Shown piece after piece: positions 11,874 through 22,275 of a stretch of DNA of 64,000 bases (position 1 is the first letter of the stretch; each line of letters opens with the position of its first letter). The notes below the pieces were generated by a model. The model saw only the letters and a list, made by a program, of their open reading frames with translations, was not told where the DNA came from and made no database searches. The translations under genes and the position numbers were made by a program. The DNA comes from Cordia subcordata. Taxonomy: Eukaryota > Streptophyta > Magnoliopsida > Boraginales > Cordiaceae. The stretch is taken from positions 19,678,859 through 19,742,858 of the forward strand of contig JAPTOF010000007.1 of the NCBI GenBank assembly GCA_028554755.1, read 5' to 3'.

Positions 11874-12524
11874 TTAGAAGATAAAAAAACTTTTAGTTCT
11901 TTGTATTATATCAAGGTTAGAACCAAATATAAGCATGTCATCCACATAAAAACATATAATCACACAATCACCATTATCAAGTTTTGTATAAACACATTTA
12001 TCTAGCTCAACAGATGAAAAGCCATCACATAACAAAACTTGATCAAATTTCTCATGCCACTGTTTAGGTGCCTGCTTTAGAGCATGTAATGACTTTAGTA
12101 GTTTACAAACTTTATTTTCTTGTCCAACAACCACACAACTCTCAGGTTGCTTCATGTAAATTTCTTCTTCTAAGTCACCATTTAAAAACGCAATTTTAAC
12201 ATCCATTTGATGGATAAAAAGATTGTGGATAGAAGCCAAAGCGATTAAAATTCAAATAGAGGAAATTCTAGTTATAGGAGCATATGTATCAAAGTAATCA
12301 ATATTTTGTTTTTGAGTAAAGCCTTTTGCAACAAGTCTAGCTTTATATCTATCAATAGAACTATCAGGAGGATCATCCTCTACAAGAAAAGTGTAAAAGT
12401 CATTACCAAAAGAATTTTCTTTTCTTGGTCTCTTGCTTATTCTCAAATTGTCATTTTCAAGATCATTTTGAATAACAGGTGCACGAGAAATATTATCAGT
12501 TAGTGGTATTCATTGATTTGGATC
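11874..12524 (-). pseudogene. copia reverse transcriptase (RVT_2) remnant
   Basis: On the minus strand 12446-12252 gives YKARLVAKGFTQKQNIDYFD, the start of RVT_2, then a stop. The frame 12239-11874 continues with IHQMDVKIAFLNGDLEEEIY, LHALKQAPKQWHEKFD and the catalytic YVDD (11948-11937). At least one stop and a frame change separate the two parts. Upstream (about 12520-12447) lies sequence that normally sits between integrase and reverse transcriptase. Confidence 0.9.
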
Positions 12525-12525
12525 T

Positions 12526-13003
12526 TGATGTCTTTGTCTTCGATCATTTGCCATTTGTAATAATTACTAATGACAAACTTTTGTCTTCCAACGTCTTCGG
12601 TCGTGTACTTGGTTATTAAAGATTGCCATATTTCCTTTGCTTTCTCATAGGAATAGTAGGCATCAAATAACTCGCTAGAAAAGTACTAATTACCGTATGT
12701 CTACATACCTTATTTCCATGAACCCAAGCTCCAATTGTTTGGATGGTGATTCATCAGGCTTTGGATCAGTAAGGGCAAAGGCTACACCATGCATGTCAAG
12801 GACAGTGCACACGCGTTCTTGCCACCTTTTGAAATTAGCTCTAGCAAATACTTCTATTTTAGTTATATCGGGAAATGGCTTAGCAAAAGTGGTTGCTGCC
12901 AGGTTAGAGAAGGTAATAGTAGGTTGCACTTGTTTATTTTGTGTTTGTGTTAGAACAGTAGAGATTAACGGTGTTCCAATTGGGCTAGTAGATTCCATTA
13001 GTA
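12526..13003 (-). pseudogene. copia gag remnant, truncated
   Basis: The minus-strand translation includes FARANFKRWQERVCTVLD and, after a frame break, AKEIWQSLITKYTTEDVGRQ, both typical of copia gag (UBN2 type). The coding sequence starts about 25-35 nt from the right LTR and stops after roughly 150 residues; the CCHC zinc knuckle is absent. At about 12525 it meets the reverse-transcriptase-proximal sequence, marking the internal deletion. Confidence 0.85.
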
Positions 13004-13027
13004 CAGTACGTAAAATGTCCTTAAGAT

Positions 13028-13814
13028 TGTTGGAAAATATAGTCCGACAAACAATAATTGTAAGACAAGTGCGAAAATGACGCAATAAAAAGCTTAAAGA
13101 AAAATGATTTTAATAGCAGCAATAAAATAATAGTTTGAGGCGTGTTATGAACACTGTTCTTAAGGATATTTCGCCTAACTGGTAAGCGTATCCCCAAGGA
13201 TTCAACAAGCTCTTCTAGCTTTGAACTAGGAGCAGGAACAACAAGAAAATAAAACATTTGAACCTAGCAAATGTTCAACAAATATGTGATACTAAATAGA
13301 AAAGAGAGAGTTTTTAATACTCTAAAGCAGCAGAGAAAGAGAGGAGAAAGTTTTTCAGAAAAGTGCATTTGGCATGAAGAATTGAGAGGCTATTTATAGG
13401 CTTTTGCTCAACAAATTAACTTGAAAAAGGTGCAGCTGAATTTGAGAAATATTAGTTCAGCTCTTCAACAGTCAAAAAAGGAGGAAGATCAGGTAGACAT
13501 TTTTACCTGTTCAAATAAATTAATTTTCCTGGTGCAGAAATAGACCAAGTCCAAATAAGCAGTAAAAATATATTTATTTCTGAATAAGAAAATATGTGGC
13601 TTGGGCCGGGCCTCACGTATATCTCGCGCGCAAGGGGACAAATCCACCAATTTGAACTTTCGGCCCAAATCTCATGCGCACGAGTCCAACCCTTTGTTCT
13701 TTCTTTCACAAGCCCACTAAAGTGTGAACTAATATAAGGTGAGAAAATATTTATCATTTTTCCAATGTGGGAAATAGATTATACTTTTAGGATACAAACA
13801 AAAAACAACCAACA
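13028..13814 (-). repeat. 5-prime LTR of the copia element (right copy)
   Basis: It is 787 bp long with termini TG...CA. On the minus strand a TATA motif CTATAAATAG (13399-13390) with suitable downstream spacing marks the likely promoter. No primer-binding site complementary to a plant initiator tRNA-Met is visible just inside this LTR (13027 leftward). Confidence 0.92.
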
Positions 13815-13819
13815 CTTAT

Positions 13820-14697
13820 TTGGTGCTTAAAAATACCTAAATAGTAAAAAAACATGTGAGATGGAACTTTTTTCTAGATGTTTTTAAGAATCCAAGGTTA
13901 AATAATCTAAGAAGCATCGACACCATACCAAGGCCGCGTATCGCGTACCCGACATGTGTCAGACATCGATAGGCAACGGACACTCTTGGACACGTGTCCA
14001 ACAAATTTTTTTTTTCAAAAAATATTTTCGGACACGTCCGGATACATCCCTAACACGTTGTGACACGTTTCAAAAGCTTTGAACCCAAAAAGAAAAAAAA
14101 AAATTAGACTGCAACTCCCATTGTTGCTTGGTAGGGTCTGCACTTGAAAGTCGAAAGGTAGTTCACTGCATTCTTTTGATGGCAACACTCAATCTTTGGC
14201 ATTTGTTCTCTGTTGTCGTTGTTATGTATGTGTGTGTGTGTTTTTTTGTGTGTGGATGCGTGTGACGGGAAAAGAGAAAGAAGAAGGGGTAGGTAGGTGG
14301 GTTGGTGTTCTTGCCTTGAGTGACGTGAAAAATGAAAGAAAAAGAGTTAAGTGGGTTTTGATTTGGTGTTTTAATTTTTTTCCAATCTAACACTTAAAAT
14401 TATATTTAGTTTGTAAAATGATCTCAATCAAAATTTAAAATAGTATTTTAGCCACATAATAAATGTAATAGCCTAATCACATACTAATTATTTGTTATAT
14501 ATTTTTATTTTATTATTATTATTTTCATATTACATAACTAGTTATGTCTTAAATATTACACAACATATTAATTTAGTTTTTTAGTCTTGTTTATTCTTTT
14601 TTTATTATGACCAAAATTAATATTTATGCACTATATATAAAAATTTATATATATATATTTAAATTAATATATATAATGTATATATATATATACACAC
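13820..14697. other. Remnant of germin-like intron and intergenic repeats
   Basis: No coding sequence is recognised. A stretch at about 13915-14060 repeats short GACACGTGTC-like words (acgtgtcc, gacacg), as seen in dispersed plant repeats. A GT-rich run lies at 14226-14255 and a TA-rich tract at 14630-14692 directly abuts the cupin exon remnant. Confidence 0.45.
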
Positions 14698-15068
14698 AAC
14701 CCTCCTCACACTCACCCCAGAGCCACAGAGATCCTCACAGTGCTCGAAGGATCCTGTTGGTTGGCTTTGTGACTTCGAACCCGGAAAATCGGTTGATATC
14801 GAAGGTGATTCATAAGGGCGACGTGTTTCTGTTCCCCCTAGGACTTGTTCACTTCCAACGCAATGTGGGGTATGGGAATTCAGTGGCCATTACTGCATTG
14901 AGCAGCCAAAATCCAGGTGTTACAACCATTGCAAATGCTGTTTTTGGCTCCAATCCGCTCATTGGTAATGGATGTTCTCGCCAAGGCATTCCAGATTGAC
15001 GAAGACATAGTTGATCAGATCCAATCCAAGTTCCTATGGCATTGCCAAAAATTCGTTGAGATGCTGTT
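14698..15068 (+). pseudogene. Germin-like protein pseudogene, cupin domain remnant
   Basis: From 14698 the translation is [18 protein letters not shown], the first germin (cupin) box with both metal-binding His and the Glu. After a 1-nt frame change near 14752 it continues [36 protein letters not shown] (second box with His) and [19 protein letters not shown] second frame change near 14964 leads to [20 protein letters not shown], the usual C-terminal helix. Everything between exon 1 (9469-9586) and the first box is missing; the homology starts abruptly at a TA microsatellite. With the exon 1 nonsense codon and the retrotransposon insertion, the gene is clearly dead. Confidence 0.9.
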
Positions 15069-15930
15069 AGGATTGTCACAAGTTGAGTGAGCTGCCGAGA
15101 AATTTATTGCTTCCGATTGAAAAAGACACGAAGTGGGAAACTTACCCTTAGATCGCGATTGCATAAAGTCTTTTATATATTCAGCTTTAACCTCCATAGA
15201 GAAAAGAAAAATTGTTGAGATGTGTGTGTTGTGCGTGTGAGAGAGAGAGAGATAAGCTTGATTAGTTTCATTCTAGTTGCATTGATTTTGTAACAGGGGT
15301 TTCATTTGAACAAGATTTTCTTTCTCAAGTTAGACGTGAGTGTAATTAATGAAATTTTTTTCTTCACATATAATGGTTTGGTTCAAGAGCCAAGTGGCTA
15401 TATATATGAAGTATTACTTTTTTTTTTCTCCCATTTTAAGGGAGATTAAAGATCGATTACATATAATTAGTGAAAATTAATTCCTAAACCACTTTCACTA
15501 AAAATAAGAGATATACTACTTGATTCCTAGCTCTTTGATTATATGAAGTATTATTCGACTGCACAAGAACAGTACAATCTTGTTACTCCCAACCGAGGTT
15601 TAGATGAGCTTGACTTGATTTACTATAATTGCTATTATTATAATTTGAGGTCCTTAACGTCTAGGTTTTCTGCAACTTGCTTTTGTACTTCCCCTTTTCC
15701 TTGTGTAAACGCTATAATGTTAGAATTGATATTTTGGCAAATGCATGAACTATGTCAATCAACAGCAAGGTATCATATGATCAGATCAGTCACAATAAGA
15801 TTTAGTTGTATTTCTAAGATTAAAGAACCATTTTAACAAAATGTGTATGTCACGCTCGCAAGTGTTTAAAAAAACAAACACTTAGGTATTAAAATGTATG
15901 TTCAAAAGTATATTAGAGAAAGTCCATGCT
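15069..15930. other. Intergenic stretch, no gene recognised
   Basis: AT-rich DNA with a short GA run (15240-15252). A minus-strand frame (15197-15015) follows a CT-rich sequence but overlaps the germin remnant, has no recognisable domain and is not called. The 97-residue plus frame at 15543-15836 also has no recognisable feature. Confidence 0.45.
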
Positions 15931-15935
15931 AAGGG

Positions 15936-16541
15936 CTTCTTTGGCAAAATTAGCTATTACGATAGCTTATAGTTGTTTGAGTAGTTAATACCTGTTGTAT
16001 TTTAATTGTTAGCTAACTGATTGAACAAAATGTATTCAATAAAATTAGCTATTAGATTATCTGATAAATATAAAATGATATAAGAGGACATTGATATCAT
16101 GTCATTATTGTTGTTGTTATTATGATAATTATAATTATTATTACTATTATAAGAATAAGATAATATATTTTATAGTTAAACATTTATTTTTTATAATAAT
16201 ATTTTACTATTAAAATATAACAATTTTTTTATAAAACATTTGTATCAATCTTATGAAAAGTAATTTTAATAGATTCACAATTATTTTGTAAAAAAAAAAA
16301 GTACTAATAAATCTTATACTTTTTAGTACAAGTTGATTATAAAGAGTTTGAAATTCATTTTTATATTATTTTTTAGTTATATTTATCAAAGAAAAGGTAA
16401 AAAGATAGAGAGATTGCAGAAAGAATATAATTACAAAAAAAAAAGAATAAAGGGTAGAATTGTCCAAAAAAGTAAAAGTTAAAAGCTATCTGAAAGACTA
16501 AATTTTTAGTTTTGATAAAACAATAGTTGAAACACTAAGGG
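15936..16541 (+). mobile_element. MITE-like element, tandem copy 1
   Basis: It begins AGGGCTTCTTTGGCAAAATT and shares motif order over about 600 bp with the next copy: TTCAATAAAA, a TTA-rich centre, ATAATATTTTA, and an AGGGTAGAATTGTCC segment near the end. The start resembles hAT-type MITE ends. Terminal inverted repeats are weak and no target duplication was found, so class is tentative. Confidence 0.45.
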
Positions 16542-16723
16542 CTTGTTCAGTGCAATTAGCATATTAGGTAATGGATAACAGTTTGAGTAGTGGATAGTTA
16601 TTATGTTTAAGTAGTTAGCGGATAGCTGTTTTACTAGCGGATTGTTTTAGATGTGTTCAATAAAACTAACTGTTGAGTTAGCTAGTGAATGCAAAATGAC
16701 AAAAAAGACATCGGCAATAATAA

Positions 16724-16783
<60 letters not shown>

Positions 16784-17230
16784 GTTAAAAAAAATAAAGA
16801 TAGTTTATTTTATAATTAAATATATTTTTTAAAATAATATTTTATTAATAAAGCATAATAAAATTAATTTTATTAATATTATAAACAAATATTTTTTATT
16901 ATAGAAATATTTTAATTGATTGAAATTTTATATTTTTGAAAAAATTACGAAATGGACAAGTAAGACCTAAACTTTTTAATATATTTTGATATGGATAGAA
17001 TTTCAAATTAATTTTTATGTTATTTTGTATTTAATTACTGAAAGAAAATATGAAAATGTAAACGAAATTGGATAGAGGGTACAATTATCAAAAAGATGTT
17101 AGAGAGAGGGTAGTATTGCCAAAAAAAGGTAAAATACTAAACTCTATTTTGAAACTTTAATAATATTAGCTTTTCATAAATACTACATCAAACACTATTT
17201 AGAATAAAAACGCTCCCTAAAACACTATTT
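16541..17230 (+). mobile_element. MITE-like element, tandem copy 2
   Basis: It begins GGGCTTGTTCAGTGCAATTAG immediately after copy 1 and follows the same motif order, but is expanded by an (ATT)n microsatellite at about 16724-16784. No coding sequence is present. A pair of shorter direct repeats follows at about 17250-17430. Confidence 0.45.
16724..16784. repeat. (ATT)n microsatellite
   Basis: About 20 uninterrupted ATT repeats inside MITE-like copy 2; the corresponding place in copy 1 has only an irregular TTA-rich segment, so the expansion happened after duplication. Confidence 0.95.
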
Positions 17231-17572
17231 TATCGAACAACTAAAATGGGAGAAAGTAGTGTTTTGACTTGGTCAAGACACTAAATACTACTTAAAACAC
17301 TGTTGCCAAATAGGGTCTAAAAGTTACATGAAAAGTTACTTAAAATACTAGTTTACCAGCAATAATTTGGAAAAATGGTATTTTAACTGATCAAAACACT
17401 AAAAATTACTTAAAAATTATTGTCGAACATGACCTAAATGTCTATTGTAGATGAAAATGTCTTCATTCGTTTAGCTATTTGTCAAGAAAAAACTCAACTT
17501 AAAATCAACATACACTAAAAAACTAAAAAATCGTCATTTTGAGCTTGAACAGGATGATTGAATCCTTGAACC

Positions 17573-17665
17573 CACACTCTTTGATTTTTTTCACTCTTCA
17601 TCAACAATATCATTTTCCACACTCTTTGATTCCTGCACTCTTCATCAACTATCATTTTCTTTCTC
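17573..17665. repeat. Local imperfect tandem duplication just after the kinase stop codon
   Basis: Two imperfect copies of a segment containing CACACTCTTTGATT, then CACTCTTCATCAAC and ATCATTTTC, follow each other about 45 bp apart. On the kinase strand they lie directly downstream of its stop codon. Confidence 0.7.
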
Positions 17666-17684
17666 CAACTTTCCTACCCTTTCA

Positions 17685-20036
17685 TTACTTTCCTACTTTG
17701 TCTTTGAACACTCCGTGTACAAAATTTTCCAGATCAATTTCTTTAATCCCTTCCATATCCTCAATCTCACGCCGTAGAAAAATAAACGGCGGCCTTCGGA
17801 TCTCCAAAACAAAATCCCAATCTACACCCTCGAAAAAATCATGCCGTTTAATCTCGTCCACATAAGTTCTCATTTTGGGGTCCTTCTCTAATAATTTCCT
17901 TATTAAATCCCTTAACGGCGTTGGCTCTCCCGTTAACTCCGGGCTTTTCTGTAAAATCCTATAAAACGTGTCCTTCCTATCCTTGCCCTTAAACGGCGTC
18001 GTCCCATAAAGCATCTCGTATAACATCACGCCAAAGCTCCACCAATCAACCGCGAAATCGTGGCCGTTCCCTATTATGATCTCAGGGGCCACGTACTCTT
18101 CAGTGCCCACAAACGAGTTGCACTTCTGCACCGAGTCTGACTCGGAACTCACTGGGGCATCACCGAGTCTGCATGAATTCTTCACTGAGTCATCGGGTGA
18201 AATTCCCGAGCAGCACGTGTAAAAGTGAAACGGCCCATTTTTCTTCTCGCGGTTCGGTTTTCGATCCGGTTCAGGAGTTGATGAATGGTTAATTTTTTGA
18301 TTTTTTGGTGATTGCTTTGTGGAGAGATCAAAATCCACTAGCATTAGGTGACCATTCTCTTGGATCATCACATTTTCTGGCTTTAAATCTCGATAAACAA
18401 TCCCTTTTCCATGTAGATAATCCAATGCTAGCACCAATTCAGCTGCATAAAACCTAAATAAATTTCCCCAAAAAGAATGTTAATTATGGCATAAATATAC
18501 AAAATACGAACATCGCGGCATTAAATTTAGTTTTATTATCAAAATAGAACATGAGGAAAAGTAAAGAAATTTAGTTTTTACAAAATCGAACATGAAAACT
18601 GCTTTTGTTATCACAATAGAATAGAATTATAAGATGTTATGATTTATAAGAATGCAACTCATTATTGCGTTTCATAAGATGCTGATCTCTCATGGGCTAA
18701 GACAAATATTTTTGCACATGTTAATAAATTATAGTAATTAAATTATTTAAGATATGGTGATAATCCTATAACATTCAACACTTGATCTTTTGTTATGACA
18801 TAGTATGATGGGTTAATTCCTCTACAGGATTCGAACTATGGCATGTAGAATATTTTGGTCTTTGGACTATCAAAATAAGTTTTTTTATTGCTGAATTATT
18901 AATTGTTAGAGACAGTTAGTCATTTTAGCTATTTCCACCCAAAAAATAGTTATTTGTATTAAAAAAACTAACATTACTTGCTTTGTCATTACAAAGGGAT
19001 AACTACTATGTTCATTTTTGGATGGAAATAATTAAAATTAAAGACTAAGAAAAACAACTAAAAGGCTTCCTTTAATAGTTCAGGCCAAAATATCCTCCGT
19101 GCTATAATTTAAGAATCTATGGAGGAATTAACACTAGTATATTATGATATACATACCAGAAGTCCAGAACAGACAACACTCAATTTTGTTAAAACATAAG
19201 TAAGCTGTTTTCAAATTTTATCCATCATTTTTTTTGGAAAAGCATTAATTTATCATTCATGTCAAAAATTAGTAGAAGAGATTAATTTATTTACACCAAA
19301 AGTCTTTAATCAAAAGTTTATTGACACATACACACAAGCACGTGCATAATTACATATAATATCCAATTTTGTTTTTTCTTTTTCTCTAGAGTAAGATGGA
19401 AAGATCATGGAATAAAATTATTCTTTCTATTCTTTTTCTTTTTTCGTAAAAGCGTGACAAAATCTAAACAAATTCGACAAGTTTAAAGACGAAGTACGAG
19501 AATTAATTACAAAGTACAAATATATTACAAAAAGAATATATATAATTAAAGTTGATGCATGTTAGACTATAGAAAAATTAAAGGAGAAATATCGTAAAGT
19601 TTTTGGCTAAGTGAGAAAGTTACCTGATGATATCATCGGAGAACATTTTTTCAGTTTGTTTTTGCCGGAGAGAGTTGAGATTACCGCCAGGACAATAATC
19701 AATGGCGTAACCAACGACGGTCTCCGCCGACAAAACGCCGCGAAGCTTCGGCAGAAGCGGATGCTGTAAACATCTCAAAACCTGTCGCTCGAAGCATATT
19801 CGTCTGCAATACTCGCTTCTGGTTTCTTCATTGATCTTCTCTCTTAGAATTGCCTTTAAGGCAAGCAACTCTCGGCCTTCAGTTTGCACCAAAAACACAA
19901 CGCCCTTTGCCCCCCGCCCGAGTACCGAAACCACCTTTAGGTTTTTCTGGTCTAAGGAAACGTCGTCGAAACCATGGTTGTGGTCGTGTTCGTGACCGTG
20001 GTTATCTCCGTTGTACATGACGGAGGTCACCTGCAT
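17685..20036 (-). CDS. OXI1: AGC-VIII serine/threonine protein kinase, OXI1/AGC2-like
   Basis: Two exons on the minus strand, 20036-19624 and 18453-17685, joined at a GT-AG intron (phase 2), encode 393 residues. Visible motifs: glycine loop GRGAKGVVF (40-48), Lys61, catalytic YRDLKPEN (158-165), DFD (178-180) in place of DFG, which marks plant AGC-VIII kinases, a long activation-segment insertion (about 181-248), NSFVGTEEYVAPE with the PDK1-type Ser251, and DWWSFGVMLYEML. YAIDYCPGGNLNSLR and FYAAELVLALDYLH point to the OXI1/AGC2 group, which signals downstream of PDK1 in oxidative stress and pathogen responses. Unlike OXI1, the protein ends without the C-terminal FxxF PDK1-docking motif. The N terminus is His-rich (residues 11-22). 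A second ATG at codon 7 is an alternative start. Family is secure; orthology to OXI1 is likely. Confidence 0.9.
18807..19134. mobile_element. Fold-back MITE in the kinase intron
   Basis: The two ends are inverted copies: GTTAATTCCTC at the left (about 18811) matches the reverse complement of GAGGAATTAAC at the right, and the pairing extends inward through ATATTTTGG and TATTTCCA(C/T)CCAAAAA blocks, leaving little unpaired centre. The six bases TAGTAT flank both sides (18801-18806 and 19135-19140) as a possible target duplication. It lies inside the 1170-bp intron. Confidence 0.65.
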
Positions 20037-21785
20037 TAAAATATGGGTAGCAACCCTAGTCCTTATATGTGGTCCGTGAGCTGAAATTTTGCCAACGACA
20101 ATAGTTTTTATAGTGCTAACGTTGCGATGATGCTTTACATCAATTGTGGAAAAAGATACAATACTTTTTGCTTACCGACGAAGTTTTATTTTATTTTATT
20201 TTATTTAGGATACCTAAATTAAATTGGACTTAATATTAGTCTTTATTGGGTCGAGAATATTGAAGGAAAAACTATCTCCATAAGTATATTTTTTCAAATA
20301 TTAACTTGTATTTTCTTTTTTATCGGTAAAGTTATTATTACCGTAATTAATAATTTGTTGATACTGTGGAAGGAGTCTATAGAGAGTCATTAAAATGAAG
20401 TATATGCTTGAGACAAACACGTACAACAAGGAGAGCGATGTGCTATTCTAATACTATAGTTGAACGCAATAGCATATTGTTTTGTAATACGACAAGCCTA
20501 GTATAATATATAATATAAGAAGAAAATGAAAATTGATTGCTTTGTAAAGAATATAATATATATGCTTGTTCAAGAAGCAATGCGCCAATTGAATGGTTTT
20601 CCAAAAGTGAGGCTTGAGGAATAAGGCACAATTGGAGAACCTACGAGCCAAACACGTCGTTTTAGTGTAGAATATTTAATAAAATTTTAATTTATAGTTT
20701 GTCTTATAAGTGTTGTTCAAATAATTTCTTAATTGATTAAGTTAATTCTCACGCAACTCAAATTATTTAATTTATCTTGAGGAGTAAGGATTGTAATGGT
20801 ATTCTACCGGGCAACATTCTACAAGAGTATCATACGTACTTGGGTAAGGTTTTTTGTCCCTACCTCAATACAGAGGTGGGTAGGGATAGGAGTTTATCGA
20901 TCCCACGTTGCTTCTCTCCAGGGGGAGGGGGTGCATATATATGTATATATGTACTTATTTATTTATTTATCTAATTATATAGTTTTATAGTTTTATTGTA
21001 AGTATTATACTGACTAAATTTTTTCTAATTTAGTTACTAAAATTTCTTATGCCACTTTGAAGACCAAAATTCAAATTTTCTTAGCAATGCTTTACAATGT
21101 TTTTGTATTATGATTTATTTATGTGTTATTAATACGTAAGGATTTTAACAAATAGGAGCTTTAATCTAGTTCTACCCCTTAGCTTGCTCAGCACAGGTGC
21201 GACGAGATTTTTAATCTAATAAGGACAAAGATGGTGTCAGAAGTTTACCTTAATACTAGGTAAGTATAGAAAAAGTGCAGATTTTACTGTGCTTCTTAGG
21301 AACTGTACTCCTACGAAGCATGGTGTACTTTAGATAAGGTGAAAGACACGCGTTTTAAAAAAAAAAGAAATCTGAAGCCTCTCATCTTCTTCTCTCCCTC
21401 CCACTCTTTGCCTCTTTCTTCTTTCTTTCTCTCTTTAGCAAAATCAAACCATCCAACTTTAAATCGGACATCACCATCGTAATCATCATCTTTGCGCAGC
21501 CATAACAATAGTATTCAATCTTCATGTCGATTTCGTTTCATCGTCGATACGAGTTACTGCTGCTATTCACTTTCTCTCTTTTTTTTAGTTATTTTCTAAG
21601 ATCTGTAACAACATATCCGTATGTGTATCGTGGTCGTGGTGTGTCATGGTGATGTGTAGTATGTGGTGACGTATATGAGTGAAAGGATGGAGAATTTGGT
21701 TGTCTAACAAATGATTTAAAATAATACAGATCAAGTGTTTACTGTTTTGGTTAAATCAAATTTGTCTATTCCTTGTATTAAAGTT
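20037..21785. other. Kinase promoter region and intergenic DNA
   Basis: A minus-strand TATA-like ACATATAAGG lies at 20070-20061, only about 25-35 bp before the annotated ATG; this would favour a very short leader or the second ATG at 20018. The rest has no recognised gene. A short inverted repeat (CCCTACC / GGTAGGG) occurs at about 20859-20887, and a CT/GA-rich stretch at 21375-21440. Confidence 0.45.
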
Positions 21786-22275
21786 TTGAACATATAATAT
21801 AAGAATTTTGAACATATAGAATAATAGTTTTGAACTAGGACTGGTAATCAGATTGGGCACTTATTCATTTTGAACTAATAGTGCATTGGTATTGAACATA
21901 TAGAACAATAGTTTTGAATTAGGACCTCTAATTGATCAAATAGCATACTTATTCATTTTGAACCAATAGTGTATTGATTTTGAGCATATAAAACAATAGT
22001 TTTGAACTAGGACTATTAATTGATTAGATAACACGCTTATTCATTTTGAGTCAATAGTGTATTGGTTTTGAACATATAAAATAATAGTTTTGAACTAGAA
22101 TGGTTAATTGACTAGATAACACACTTATTCATTTTGGACCAATATAGTGTATTAGTTTTGAACATATAGAACAATAGTTTTAAATTAGAATGGTTATTTG
22201 ATTAGATAACACACTAATTTATTTTGAACCAATAGTGTATTTGTTTTGAACAAATAGAATAACAATTTTGAATAC
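21786..22275. repeat. Minisatellite with about 88-bp unit
   Basis: The phrase AATAGTTTTGAA recurs at about 21823, 21907, 21995, 22083 and 22173, spaced 84-90 bp, with a decayed copy near 22261. Each unit also contains TTATTCATTTTGA and AATAGTGTATTGGTTTTGAACATATA. The units have diverged by substitutions, so the array is old and short (5-6 copies). Confidence 0.88.

Larger units (their letters stand above)
9645..13814 (-). mobile_element. Degenerate Ty1/copia LTR retrotransposon with internal deletion
   Basis: Two direct LTRs (9645-10427 and 13028-13814) starting TGTTGG and ending in CA flank about 2.6 kb. The target duplication CTTAT is perfect (9640-9644 and 13815-13819), so the insertion is intact at its borders. 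The element reads on the minus strand: gag-like sequence next to the right LTR, then reverse transcriptase and RNase H, then a polypurine tract next to the left LTR. The gag frame runs almost directly into sequence just upstream of the reverse transcriptase, so zinc knuckle, protease and integrase core are missing. Stops and frameshifts break the rest. LTRs differ by many substitutions and indels, so the insertion is not recent. It lies in the intron of the germin-like pseudogene. Confidence 0.93.

Noticed and set aside
12697..13080. 127-residue plus-strand reading frame
   Set aside because: Antisense shadow of the copia gag region.
15015..15197. Minus-strand frame starting MEVKAEYIKDFM after a CT-rich leader-like sequence
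   Set aside because: Looks like a possible gene start, but no domain is recognised, the only plausible intron would be about 50 bp, and it overlaps the germin remnant.
17539..17865. 108-residue plus-strand frame
   Set aside because: Antisense to the kinase C-terminal exon and the duplication behind it.
20859..20887. Short inverted repeat CCCTACC / GGTAGGG as a regulatory RNA hairpin
   Set aside because: Stem of only seven to eight pairs in an intergenic region with no transcript evidence; likely chance.
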